Below are positions 1 through 7,404 of a stretch of 23,337 nt of DNA, one piece after another. Where the stretch lies: NCBI GenBank assembly GCA_023228995.1, contig JALOAD010000050.1, positions 1 to 23,337 of the forward strand, given 5' to 3'. Under the pieces are notes generated by a model. That model worked only from the letters and a program-made list of their open reading frames with translations. It did not search any database and was not told the origin of the DNA. The stretch comes from Candidatus Muiribacterium halophilum (GTDB taxonomy: Bacteria > Muiribacteriota > Muiribacteriia > Muiribacteriales > Muiribacteriaceae). Position 1 is the first letter of the stretch. Every line of letters starts with the position of its first letter. A program made the position numbers and the translations under genes.

Positions 1-5
1 CACTT

Positions 6-1325
6 TTAAGGATTTGATATTGTCAGTGCATACTGACCTAGAACTTCAACCTGTTCTTTAATATATTCAAGTCTGTTCTGAAGCTCCTTATTTCTAATCT
101 CCATATCACCTATTGCAAGTTTAAGTTTATTATTATCATTGAACACTTCTTCTCTGTGATTAATATCATTATTTAAAATATCTATTTTTTCTTCTTTTTT
201 TACTATTTCTTTTTTTAATATTTCTATTTCTTGTTTTCTTTCAATAAGAGATTTTTCTTTAATATTAACACTATTTCTAAAATCTTCCATTTTTCTTCTA
301 AAATCATCTATTTCATTATCTTTTTGTACAAGAAGATCATTAAATTCTTTGATTTTAAGCTCAAGTCTTTTATTAAGATTATCAAGCTGAGCTTCCATAT
401 CTTTAATTAATGAATCTGAATTTTTGACCTGATTTTTTAAATCTTCACTTTCAATTTTAAGATTATTTTCTGAAACACTTAATTTAGAGTTCTCTGATCT
501 TAATTCTGCAATTTGTCTTCTTGAAACATCAAGTTCTCTTTTATAAGACTCACTTTCAAGAACAATCTTTTTAATTTCATTTTCAGCTGTATTTTTTTCT
601 TTTTTTAATAAATTAAGCTCATTCTCAGCTTTTTTAACTTTGTCCATAAGACTAGATTTAATTTTCATAAGAAGTTCTTCTTCTTCTTTTCTAATATTAC
701 CATGAATATCAAGTTCTCTAACTTTAGTCTCAAGAATATGTTTTTCAGTTTTTAAAGTCTCAAGTTGTAATTTACATTCATTATAACTTTTTGTTTTATT
801 TTTTAAGTCTGAATTTTCTTTTAATAATCCTTCAATATCTGAAAACTGACTTTTAAGTCCAATAACCTGAGTCTTATAATCATCTATTTCTTCTTTAAGA
901 ATTGTGTTTTCTTCAATTAGTTTCTTTTTTTCATCATCTACAACAAGTGTTTGTTGTTCATGCAATGATTTATCAAGATTTTTTTTAACTTGAAGATTTT
1001 CATCCTCAAGTTTACTAATATAATCTTCAAGTTTTGATATTTTATTTTTATAACTTCGATTTTCTTCTTCAAAACTAGTATTTACTGGTTCTTCCTTATT
1101 TTCAAGCTCAAATTTCACTTTTGACAATTCATTGTCTTTTTGTTGTAATTCATTTTCAAGTGAAGAAATTCTTGAAATATACTCTTCTTTTACTGGTGAG
1201 TTTTCAGAAACTTCCTTAATTTGTCTTTTTAAAGATTCATTTTCAGCTTTTAAAAGTTTTATAAGATTATCTTTAGTAATTAACTGTTGATTTAGTTTTT
1301 TATAAAATTCCGCACTTACATCCAT
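6..1325 (-). CDS. Long coiled-coil protein, function unknown
   Basis: A 439-residue protein made almost entirely of heptad-like Leu/Ile spacing with dense Glu, Lys, Asn and Ser, so it should form a long parallel coiled coil over roughly residues 10-425. I see no signal peptide, no membrane segment and no recognisable catalytic motif, so it is probably a cytoplasmic structural or scaffold protein. It begins with ATG, preceded by a GAGGGTGG Shine-Dalgarno. The upstream TPR gene ends about 145 nt away, and this gene appears to have its own promoter with a palindrome over the -10 box, so it is likely an independently controlled unit. The stop lies 5 bases from the window edge. Searches will return many coiled-coil proteins (SMC/myosin-like) because of composition alone, so no function should be transferred from such hits. 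Confidence 0.8.
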   Translation of the reverse strand: MDVSAEFYKKLNQQLITKDNLIKLLKAENESLKRQIKEVSENSPVKEEYISRISSLENELQQKDNELSKVKFELENKEEPVNTSFEEENRSYKNKISKLEDYISKLEDENLQVKKNLDKSLHEQQTLVVDDEKKKLIEENTILKEEIDDYKTQVIGLKSQFSDIEGLLKENSDLKNKTKSYNECKLQLETLKTEKHILETKVRELDIHGNIRKEEEELLMKIKSSLMDKVKKAENELNLLKKEKNTAENEIKKIVLESESYKRELDVSRRQIAELRSENSKLSVSENNLKIESEDLKNQVKNSDSLIKDMEAQLDNLNKRLELKIKEFNDLLVQKDNEIDDFRRKMEDFRNSVNIKEKSLIERKQEIEILKKEIVKKEEKIDILNNDINHREEVFNDNNKLKLAIGDMEIRNKELQNRLEYIKEQVEVLGQYALTISNP

Positions 1326-1386
1326 TTTTCCACCCTCGTTTTAATAATTGAACCCTCTGATTAAATGACACAAAATATAGAAGCAA

Positions 1387-1416
1387 ATTATATCAATTGA
1401 TATAAAGAACTTCCAA
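1387..1416 (-). promoter_or_regulatory. Predicted sigma-70 promoter for the coiled-coil gene
   Basis: On the minus strand a TTGGAA -35 box (1411-1416, 4 of 6 consensus) is followed after 18 nt by a perfect TATAAT -10 box (1387-1392). Transcription would start near 1380, giving a leader of about 55 nt ahead of the ATG at 1325. AT-rich DNA yields chance matches, but the perfect -10 and the overlapping palindrome support it. Confidence 0.5.
1388..1405. promoter_or_regulatory. 18-bp perfect palindrome over the -10 box, candidate operator
   Basis: TTATATCAATTGATATAA is an exact 18-bp inverted repeat with no spacer. It overlaps the -10 hexamer and most of the spacer of the predicted promoter. A dimeric repressor bound here would block RNA polymerase. 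That role is inferred from position and symmetry. The cognate regulator is not in this window. Confidence 0.4.
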
Positions 1417-1446
1417 TTAAATATATCAGTTACTAAAAAGTTTATC

Positions 1447-1470
1447 AATATTGTAATTTATTACAATATT
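1447..1470. terminator. AT-only hairpin after the TPR gene, weak terminator candidate
   Basis: Two 11-nt arms, AATATTGTAAT and ATTACAATATT, flank a 2-nt loop just past the TPR stop codon. The stem contains a single G-C pair per arm and the T-run on the minus strand is displaced (CTTTTT about 8 nt later), so it would be a weak terminator. It could instead be a 3'-end stabilising hairpin. Confidence 0.35.
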
Positions 1471-1471
1471 T

Positions 1472-2230
1472 TCAATTAAGATATGAATAAGCAACTTTTC
1501 CTATAGTAGAATCAGGAGACATATCATAAACTTTTTTAAAATATTCTTTTGCAATATCTATTTCTTCAAGTTTTCTATAAAGAGTTCCAATATTATAATA
1601 AACTTCAGGACTAATAATGTTTTCTGTAATTTTTAAATATTCATCAAGTTCTTTTTTTAAATAAGACAAATTAATATTATAAGAAGTAACTTTTTCTTTT
1701 TTATTGTATAAAACAGCCAGTTGATGATGGTTCATAGCATTTTCAGGTTCAATGCTTATGATTTTTTTTAAATTGACTATAGCTAAATCATAATATTTTT
1801 CTTTTTCAAGTTTATTAACTTTTTCTCTTAATTCTTCAATACTTTTTATATTTGTTTCTATTGAACTAAATCTTTCTCTTATATCTTCTATATATCTTAT
1901 AAGTTCATTTATTTCACGATTATGTTTTCCATATCTAAAAAATAATTCATATTTTTTTAAATATTTATAGGAATTTTCAATATCTTTTAATTTTTGATAG
2001 CTTTTAGCTATCATATAATAAATATCTTGAGCTTCAACAGTCTTTTCAAAAAATTCTTCAATATCTTTTAAAACATCAAGGCTTTCTCTAAAATTCCCAT
2101 TTTCAAAATCTAAAGTAGCTTTTTTTAGCATTTTTTGATTATTTTCGACCATAACATTGTATTCTTCATTCTGCCCATAACTTATATAAAATGTTAACAA
2201 TATAATTAAAATAAATAAAAAATTTTTCAT
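1472..2230 (-). CDS. Secreted or lipid-free periplasmic TPR-repeat protein
   Basis: A 252-residue protein counted from the ATG at 2230. Residues 1-18 (Lys at 2, then a Phe/Leu/Ile-rich core, ending Ser-Tyr-Gly-Gln) look like a Sec signal peptide with a signal peptidase I site. There is no lipobox Cys. The rest is helical with TPR-type spacing: a pair around residues 35-100, one around 145-180 with a Pro-Glu-Asn-Ala turn, and one at the C-terminus (PEVYYNIGTLYRKLEE onward). It is likely an exported protein-protein interaction scaffold. The reading frame extends 11 codons upstream to a TTG at 2263, but those codons are the spoVS terminator hairpin and would spoil the signal peptide, so the ATG is preferred. 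No Shine-Dalgarno precedes this ATG, unlike most genes here, and it sits only a few bases after the terminator U-tract. The function is unknown. Confidence 0.75.
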   Translation of the reverse strand: MKNFLFILIILLTFYISYGQNEEYNVMVENNQKMLKKATLDFENGNFRESLDVLKDIEEFFEKTVEAQDIYYMIAKSYQKLKDIENSYKYLKKYELFFRYGKHNREINELIRYIEDIRERFSSIETNIKSIEELREKVNKLEKEKYYDLAIVNLKKIISIEPENAMNHHQLAVLYNKKEKVTSYNINLSYLKKELDEYLKITENIISPEVYYNIGTLYRKLEEIDIAKEYFKKVYDMSPDSTIGKVAYSYLN

Positions 2231-2236
2231 AGAAAT

Positions 2237-2262
2237 AAAAAAATGCCCGATTTGAACGGGCA
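2237..2262 (-). terminator. Intrinsic terminator after spoVS
   Basis: On the minus strand a 6-bp stem (TGCCCG paired with CGGGCA, 7-nt loop) is followed at once by seven T residues. It lies 12 nt past the spoVS stop codon and closes the fatty-acid operon. The arms are unusually GC-rich for this sequence. Confidence 0.8.
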
Positions 2263-2274
2263 AATATAATTTAA

Positions 2275-2538
2275 TTAATTACTCGATTTAATAATAAATT
2301 TAATTGCTGTTTTTTCTTGCCCGTTTATTTCAACAGTAGTAAAAGCTATTATAGAAATAAGGTCAATTCCTTTAGGAGCTACAAAACCTCTTGCTATTGC
2401 TATTGCTTTTACAGCTTGATTAACAGCACCTGCTCCTACTGCATGCATTTCCACAGCACCATTTTTTTCTATTACAGCTGCTAATGCACCAGCAACTGCT
2501 TTAGGTTTCGAATTCGTACCTACCTTTAAAATTTCCAT
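2275..2538 (-). CDS. spoVS: Stage V sporulation protein S (SpoVS) family protein
   Basis: An 87-residue protein of normal length for SpoVS, starting MEILKVGTNSKPKAVAGALA and carrying the family's small-residue core (AVGAGAVNQAVKAIAIARGFV near residues 34-54) and the FTTVEINGQEKTAIKF C-terminus. SpoVS folds as a small Alba/SpoVS-type domain and affects septation and spore coat assembly in Bacillus. Homologues are common in non-sporulating phyla such as Thermus and Thermotogae relatives, where a nucleic-acid-binding or regulatory role is suspected. Its presence therefore does not show that this organism sporulates. A strong AGGAGGGG Shine-Dalgarno precedes the ATG. It is the last gene of the fatty-acid operon, 12 nt after rnc, and is followed by an intrinsic terminator. 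Identity is secure; the function here is open. Confidence 0.93.
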   Translation of the reverse strand: MEILKVGTNSKPKAVAGALAAVIEKNGAVEMHAVGAGAVNQAVKAIAIARGFVAPKGIDLISIIAFTTVEINGQEKTAIKFIIKSSN

Positions 2539-2550
2539 TGACCCCTCCTG

Positions 2551-3234
2551 TCAATTTGTAAGTTTAATATATGCCTGCTTAGCTGCTACTTGTTCTGCTT
2601 CTTTTTTTGAATGACCATTGCCAAATCCAAGAGATTTATCGTTCACCATAACTTCGATTTCAAAAATTTTATTATGATCAGGACCCCTTTCACCTTTAAT
2701 AATGTATTTTGGGGTGTCTCTGTATTTTTTTTGTACAAATTCCTGAAGCATAGTTTTATAATCAAAAAACTCTTTAAGTTTGATGTTTTCTTTTTTAAGA
2801 TCTTCTTTATATAACTTTAATATGAAAGTTCTGACTATGTCAATTCCTTTATCAAGAAAAACAGCTCCGATAATAGCTTCAACAGCATTGGCAAGAATTG
2901 AGGTCCTTTCTCTGCCACCAGTTTTTTCTTCACCTTTTCCAATAACTATATATTTACCTAATTCCATTTCATCAGCCTTATCTTTAAGTTTTTCTTCTCT
3001 AACAAGAAAAGCTCTTGCTTTTGCAAGAAATCCTTCGGCTTCATTTGGAAATTTTTTGTATAAATATTCACTAATAACCAAGCCTAAAACGCTATCTCCA
3101 AGAAATTCAAGCCTTTCATTATTATTAGACATATGGTCACAGGACCTATGAGTCAGTGCAATTACTACAAGGTCCTGATTTTTAAACTGTATATCTATTT
3201 TATTTTGAAAAGCTATAAATTTATTTATTTTCAT
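2551..3234 (-). CDS. rnc: Ribonuclease III
   Basis: A 227-residue double-strand-specific endoribonuclease that processes rRNA precursors and structured mRNAs. The RNase III signature NERLEFLGDSVLG occupies residues 39-51, with catalytic Glu43 and Asp47, and ANAVEAIIGAVFLD (115-128) supplies metal ligand Glu119. At the position equivalent to E. coli Asp114 this protein has Asn116; the essential Glu is kept, so activity is expected. A double-stranded RNA-binding domain fills residues 158-226, ending in the usual KKEAEQVAAKQA helix. The ATG lies 14 nt inside fabF and has no clear Shine-Dalgarno, which points to translational coupling to fabF. The acpP-fab-rnc order is widespread in bacteria, so the context agrees with the call. 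Confidence 0.97.
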   Translation of the reverse strand: MKINKFIAFQNKIDIQFKNQDLVVIALTHRSCDHMSNNNERLEFLGDSVLGLVISEYLYKKFPNEAEGFLAKARAFLVREEKLKDKADEMELGKYIVIGKGEEKTGGRERTSILANAVEAIIGAVFLDKGIDIVRTFILKLYKEDLKKENIKLKEFFDYKTMLQEFVQKKYRDTPKYIIKGERGPDHNKIFEIEVMVNDKSLGFGNGHSKKEAEQVAAKQAYIKLTN

Positions 3235-4465
3235 ACTTTTTGAAAATTATTGAAGAATTCTGTCCTCCAAATCCAAATGAATTTGAAAGAGTAAAATTTA
3301 CATTTTTTTCAATAAATTTATTAGGAGTATAATTAAGATCACACTCAGGATCTACATCTTGATAATTTATCGTTGGAGGAATTATTCCTTCATTAAGAAC
3401 CATGCAACAAGCAATAGCTTCAATAGCACCAGCTCCACCAAGAAGATGTCCTGTCATTGATTTTGTAGATGATATAGCAATTTTTTTTGCATAATCTCCA
3501 AATACATTTTTTATAGCTTTTGTTTCTAATCTGTCATTAAATGGAGTTGAAGTTCCATGAGCATTAATATAATCAATTTGCTCAGGTTTTATATTAGCCA
3601 TATCAATAGCCATCTGAATACATGATGTAGCTCCTTCAGCATCAGGATGAGGTTGTGTCATATGATAAGCATCGTCTGAAAGTCCATATCCAACCATTTC
3701 ACCATATATTTTCGCTCCTCTATCAATTGCGTGTTGTAATTCTTCAAGAATAAGTACTCCACCACCTTCAGCAATTACAAAACCATCTCTTTTTACATCA
3801 AAAGGAGAAGAAGCAATATTATATTCCTCATTTCTTGTTGAAAGTGCTTTCATAGAACCAAAACCAGCAACAGTAAGAGGTGTTATAGTAGATTCAGATC
3901 CCCCAGTAAAACAAATATCACACATATTATTTTTAATTTTAAGAAAAGCTTCGCCTATAGCATGAGTTGATGATGCACAAGCAGCTGTAACTACATAGTT
4001 TGGTCCTTTAAGACCAAATTCAAGCCCAATCGTACCGGCAGACAAGTTTGATATCATCATTGGTACAAGAAAAGGAGTAACTCTTCTTGGTCCTTTTTCA
4101 TTATATACAGCCATTTGACTTTCATAAGTATTAAGTCCACCCATTCCAACGCCAAGTATTACACCAGCTTTTTTTCTATTTATTTTTTCAAGATCTATTC
4201 CTGAATCTTTATATGCCATTTTTGCTGAAGCTAGTGCAAATTGACAATAACGATCCATTCTTTTTGCTTCTTTAGGTTCAAAATAATCACTTGGTTCAAA
4301 ATTTTTTACTTCACCGGCTATTTTAGAAGGAAATCCTTCAGTATCAAAACTTGTAATTGGTCCTATTCCGGATTTTCCAATTTTTAACGCTTTAAAATAC
4401 TCATCTATTCCAATACCTATTGGAGTCACAGCTCCAATTCCAGTTATCACGACTCTTCTTTCCAT
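3221..4465 (-). CDS. fabF: 3-oxoacyl-[acyl-carrier-protein] synthase II (FabF)
   Basis: A 414-residue KAS II condensing enzyme that elongates acyl-ACP with malonyl-ACP in the cytoplasm. The Cys-His-His triad is complete: Cys163 in AACASS, His303 in NAHGTSTPFND, and His340 in KSMTGHLLGGAGAIE. The N-terminus RRVVITGIGAVTPIG and the C-terminal NSFGFGGQNSS (nucleophile-elbow Gly-rich strand) are typical, and the length matches the family. His rather than Asn at the second and third positions makes it an elongating KAS I/II enzyme rather than a FabH. Because no fabH is present in this operon, FabF may also take part in chain initiation, for example by malonyl-ACP decarboxylation; that is inference. 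It starts 14 nt after fabK and overlaps rnc. Confidence 0.97.
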   Translation of the reverse strand: MERRVVITGIGAVTPIGIGIDEYFKALKIGKSGIGPITSFDTEGFPSKIAGEVKNFEPSDYFEPKEAKRMDRYCQFALASAKMAYKDSGIDLEKINRKKAGVILGVGMGGLNTYESQMAVYNEKGPRRVTPFLVPMMISNLSAGTIGLEFGLKGPNYVVTAACASSTHAIGEAFLKIKNNMCDICFTGGSESTITPLTVAGFGSMKALSTRNEEYNIASSPFDVKRDGFVIAEGGGVLILEELQHAIDRGAKIYGEMVGYGLSDDAYHMTQPHPDAEGATSCIQMAIDMANIKPEQIDYINAHGTSTPFNDRLETKAIKNVFGDYAKKIAISSTKSMTGHLLGGAGAIEAIACCMVLNEGIIPPTINYQDVDPECDLNYTPNKFIEKNVNFTLSNSFGFGGQNSSIIFKKYENK

Positions 4466-4479
4466 TATTATCCCCCAAA

Positions 4480-5433
4480 TCAGAGTTTTTCAATATCTTT
4501 CAATAGAATATCAAAAACTTCTTTTACACTCAAAATTTTCTTAATTTTATAAAAATATTTGCCAGAAAATACCAAACCTTCATCAATATTTCCAAGTCTA
4601 GCATTTTCAAGAGCTTGAATTAAACAAAATTTCTTTGAACAATGTTTTAAACAACCTATGCATTTTTTTGTAGCAAGTTCTATAGGATTATTTTTAAATT
4701 TTTCTAAAAATTTATTATTTATAGATCTGCCGGGAAATCCAACAGGACTATCAATAATTACCATGTCTTTTTCATTTGCATTTAAAATATGATTTTTCCA
4801 ATTTTCATGGGCATTACTTTCTTTAGTTAATGCAAACATAGTAGCAATCTGAACTCCTGAAACACCATATCTAAGAATTTTAAGGAAATCTTCTTGATCG
4901 CCAACACCACCAGCACCAATTACCGGTATATTGACTGATTTTACAATTTCTGGAATAAGCTCTAAAGTCGAAACTTCAGTTCCAAGGTGTCCCCCAGCTT
5001 CAAAACCTTCTACAACAATAGCTGCTGCACCACTTTTTTGAGAAACAATTGCTGCTTTTTTTGAACTTACAATAGGAACTACAGGAACATTATATTTTTT
5101 CCCGAGAGAAAAAAGCCTTCTTGAAAAACCAGCTCCTGCTACAACTAAATCTATTTTATTTTCCATAGCAACTTCTGTTATTAATTCAAAATTAGATGCT
5201 GCTACCATTATATTAATTCCAACAATACCATCTGGACCAGCTATTTTTCTTGCAACATCCATTTCTTCAAGCAATTCTTCACTAGACATGCCAGATGCAG
5301 CTATAAGACCAATACCGCCACATTTTGCAACTGTTCCAGCAAGTTTTCCTGTAGAAATTCTTATTGCCATTCCACCCTGGATTATTGGGTAAACTGGTTT
5401 TAAATCCGCTATTTTTAATACAGGTAGATTCAA
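4480..5433 (-). CDS. fabK: FabK-type enoyl-ACP reductase (FMN TIM-barrel, nitronate monooxygenase superfamily)
   Basis: A 317-residue flavin-dependent TIM barrel with YPIIQGGMAIRIS near residue 15, the Gly-rich GGIGLIAASG near 39, VEGFEAGGHLG at 141-151 and GAGGVGD at 173-178. This is the pattern of FabK and nitronate monooxygenases. In a fab operon with no fabI the best role is NAD(P)H-dependent reduction of enoyl-ACP, the last step of each elongation cycle. The C-terminus has four cysteines (258, 261, 265, 270; CIGCLKHCSKKFC), which could bind a metal or iron-sulfur cluster and are not part of the minimal FabK. Start choice: an ATG exists at 5490 in frame, but its first codons form the acpP terminator hairpin. 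The TTG at 5433 has AAGGAG 6 nt upstream and gives the expected N-terminus. A nitronate monooxygenase is the main alternative. Confidence 0.85.
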   Translation of the reverse strand: MNLPVLKIADLKPVYPIIQGGMAIRISTGKLAGTVAKCGGIGLIAASGMSSEELLEEMDVARKIAGPDGIVGINIMVAASNFELITEVAMENKIDLVVAGAGFSRRLFSLGKKYNVPVVPIVSSKKAAIVSQKSGAAAIVVEGFEAGGHLGTEVSTLELIPEIVKSVNIPVIGAGGVGDQEDFLKILRYGVSGVQIATMFALTKESNAHENWKNHILNANEKDMVIIDSPVGFPGRSINNKFLEKFKNNPIELATKKCIGCLKHCSKKFCLIQALENARLGNIDEGLVFSGKYFYKIKKILSVKEVFDILLKDIEKL

Positions 5434-5439
5434 CGTCTG

Positions 5440-5445
5440 CTCCTT
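5440..5445 (-). promoter_or_regulatory. Shine-Dalgarno that decides the fabK TTG start
   Basis: AAGGAG on the minus strand stands 6 nt before TTG at 5433 and just after the terminator U-run. The in-frame ATG at 5490 has only a weak GGAA upstream, so this site favours the internal TTG start. Confidence 0.7.
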
Positions 5446-5448
5446 TTC

Positions 5449-5482
5449 AAAAAAAAAGGAGGGTAGAATACCCTCCTTTTTT
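5449..5482 (-). terminator. Intrinsic terminator between acpP and fabK
   Basis: Arms AAAAAAGGAGGGTA and TACCCTCCTTTTTT pair perfectly over 14 bp around a 3-nt loop, and the minus-strand T-run continues for about nine bases. It lies 25 nt past the acpP stop and before the fabK start. Downstream fabK-fabF-rnc-spoVS show no obvious promoter of their own, so partial read-through would make this an internal attenuator that lets acpP be expressed more than fabK-fabF. The near-symmetry means it could also work in the other direction. Confidence 0.85.
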
Positions 5483-5507
5483 GTATTCATTCATTCCGAC
5501 TTGATAA

Positions 5508-5738
5508 TTATTTAGCGTTTTCGATATATTTCACTGCATCTGATACTGTTTTGATTTTTTCAGCATCTTCATCAGGAATTTCGACATCGTATTTTTCTTC
5601 TAAAGCCATCATAATCTCAACGATATCAAGTGAATCTGCACCAAGATCATCTATAAAAGACGCTTCTGGAGTTACTGCTGATTCATCACAACCAATCTGT
5701 TCTACTATTATTTCTTTTACTTCATCAAATATTGCCAT
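5508..5738 (-). CDS. acpP: Acyl carrier protein
   Basis: A 76-residue acidic four-helix carrier protein. The phosphopantetheine attachment site is Ser36 in [11 protein letters not shown], followed by the recognition helix [20 protein letters not shown], which is near-identical to standard bacterial AcpP. It shuttles acyl intermediates among FabD, FabG, FabK and FabF encoded around it and can deliver acyl groups to PlsX for phospholipid synthesis. A GGAGGTG Shine-Dalgarno, among the best in the window, precedes the ATG, in keeping with the very high expression typical of AcpP. It lies 30 nt after fabG and is followed by a strong intrinsic terminator. Confidence 0.98.
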   Translation of the reverse strand: MAIFDEVKEIIVEQIGCDESAVTPEASFIDDLGADSLDIVEIMMALEEKYDVEIPDEDAEKIKTVSDAVKYIENAK

Positions 5739-5768
5739 TTGACACCTCCGAAAATAATTATGTTTAAT

Positions 5769-6491
5769 TTAATACATTGTCATGCCGCCGTCAACTGCAA
5801 TTACCTGACCGGTAACATACGATGACATAGGCGAAGCAAGAAAAAGACATATATTGGCAACTTCTTCAGGGTTTCCGAGTCTGCTCATTGGGACCTGAGA
5901 AATAATTGCTTCTTTTTGTTTTTCATTAAGTTTATCAGTCATATCAGTTTTAATAAATCCAGGTGCTACTGCATTAACTCTAAGATTTCTTGAAGAAACT
6001 TCTTTAGCAAGTGTTCTAGTCATACCAATGACACCGGCTTTTGAAGCAGAATAATTTGCCTGCCCTGCATTTCCCATAAGACCAACGACCGAAGCTATAT
6101 TTATTATTGAACCTGCTTCACTTTTTAAAAGAGATCTTAAAGCAGCTCTTGTTACATTAAAAACTCCATTAAGATTTATATTTATAACTGAATCCCATTC
6201 TTCTTTTTTCATTCTCATAAGAAGATTGTCTTTTGTTATACCAGCATTATTAACAAGCACATCTATTTTTTTAAAATCATCTGTTATATTTTTAAAAACA
6301 TCCTGTGCCTGATCAAAATTAGCTACATCAAGTTCATAAGTTCTGAATTCACCGTAAGGAAAATGAAAATTTTCAGGGAATCTAACATCAACAAGAGCAA
6401 TCATCGCACCATTCTGTGCAAAAACTCTTGCGATTTCATATCCAATTCCTCTTCCAGCACCAGTAACAACACAAACTTTATTTCTCAGCAT
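5769..6491 (-). CDS. fabG: 3-oxoacyl-[acyl-carrier-protein] reductase
   Basis: A 240-residue short-chain dehydrogenase that reduces 3-oxoacyl-ACP with NADPH. From the ATG at 6491 the Rossmann motif TGAGRGIG lies at residues 10-17, NNAG at 81-84, and the catalytic set is Asn106, Ser134, Tyr147 and Lys151 (YSASKAG). The C-terminus ends SSYVTGQVIAVDGGMTMY, as expected of FabG. An in-frame ATG four codons upstream (6503) is unlikely because GGAGGGG, the Shine-Dalgarno, falls between the two. The start overlaps the fabD stop by 14 nt, suggesting coupled translation. Position between fabD and acpP is the classical order and supports FabG over other SDR enzymes. Confidence 0.97.
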   Translation of the reverse strand: MLRNKVCVVTGAGRGIGYEIARVFAQNGAMIALVDVRFPENFHFPYGEFRTYELDVANFDQAQDVFKNITDDFKKIDVLVNNAGITKDNLLMRMKKEEWDSVININLNGVFNVTRAALRSLLKSEAGSIINIASVVGLMGNAGQANYSASKAGVIGMTRTLAKEVSSRNLRVNAVAPGFIKTDMTDKLNEKQKEAIISQVPMSRLGNPEEVANICLFLASPMSSYVTGQVIAVDGGMTMY

Positions 6492-7404
6492 TTTCCCCTC
6501 CATTTAAAATTTCCAGAATATTTTCTAAATCCTGAGCATTATCTACATTCATAACTTTAACATTATTATCTATGCTTGAAATTATTCCACAAAGAACTTT
6601 TCCAGGTCCAAGCTCAATAAATGTATCAAAGCCATCTTTTATCATATTTTCTATTTCATCTTTCCATCTAACAGTTTTATAAACCTGATTGACCATATTT
6701 TTACGAATTTCTTCTGTATTGTTTTCGCTATTAGCAGTACAATTCATATACAATGCTTTATCAGGAGTATTTATTATAACTTTATCTGTAGAATTTTTAA
6801 ATTTTTTCGCTGCGGGTTCCATAAGAAATGAATGAAAAGGACCGCTGACCTGAAGTTTTTTTACTCTTCTTATTCCATAATCTCCAGCAATTTTTTCGAG
6901 ATTTTCAAAATCCTCGTCTCTACCAGCTAAAATTATTTGTTTAGGAGAATTATAAATTGATATTACAAATCCTGAAGCTTTACATAATTCTTCAACTCTA
7001 GAAAAATCTTTACCAATAAGTGCTGCAAGGACTCCACCGGAAATCTCAGACATTGCTTCACCTCTTTTTTTTACAAGTCCAAGCACATCGTTGAGATTAA
7101 CAGAATTTGAAGCATAAAGAGCAGAATATTCACCAAGACTATGTCCAGCACATCCAGCAAAATCAATTTTATTTTTTAATATTTCAAAAACAGCAAGAGA
7201 ATGTGTAAGAATAGCTGGTTGAGTTATATATGTCTGTCTAAGCTCTTCTTCTGTACCATAAAAACATTTTTCTGATAGAGAAAAACCAAGCACTTGAGAA
7301 GCTTTATCAAAAACTTTTTTTGCTTCAGAATATTTTTCATAAAGGTCTTTTGCCATTCCTGGATACTGTGACCCTTGTCCGGGAAAAACAAAAGCTATTT
7401 TCAT
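6478..7404 (-). CDS. fabD: Malonyl-CoA:ACP transacylase
   Basis: A 308-residue enzyme that moves the malonyl group from CoA to AcpP, supplying the extender unit for FabF. It starts MKIAFVFPGQGSQYPGM, the family hallmark, has the nucleophilic Ser89 in GHSLGEYSAL, the carboxylate-binding Arg114, and the catalytic His191 in SGPFHSFLM. The C-terminal FIELGPGKVLCG is also standard. Length is normal. Its ATG overlaps the etfA stop (ATGA), tightly tying it to the preceding acyl-CoA dehydrogenase/ETF pair, and the end overlaps fabG. Confidence 0.97.
   Translation of the reverse strand: MKIAFVFPGQGSQYPGMAKDLYEKYSEAKKVFDKASQVLGFSLSEKCFYGTEEELRQTYITQPAILTHSLAVFEILKNKIDFAGCAGHSLGEYSALYASNSVNLNDVLGLVKKRGEAMSEISGGVLAALIGKDFSRVEELCKASGFVISIYNSPKQIILAGRDEDFENLEKIAGDYGIRRVKKLQVSGPFHSFLMEPAAKKFKNSTDKVIINTPDKALYMNCTANSENNTEEIRKNMVNQVYKTVRWKDEIENMIKDGFDTFIELGPGKVLCGIISSIDNNVKVMNVDNAQDLENILEILNGGENAEK
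6495..6501 (-). promoter_or_regulatory. Shine-Dalgarno that decides the fabG start
   Basis: GGAGGGG on the minus strand, with its GGAGG core 5 nt before ATG at 6491, lies inside the codons that a start at 6503 would use. It therefore supports the shorter 240-residue FabG. Confidence 0.7.

Noticed and set aside
2275-2538. Evidence that the organism forms spores
   Set aside because: SpoVS homologues are widespread in non-sporulating bacteria, and no other sporulation gene is in the window.
2780-3151. 123-codon plus-strand open frame opposite rnc
   Set aside because: Shadow of the rnc coding sequence; rnc has family motifs throughout and this frame has none.
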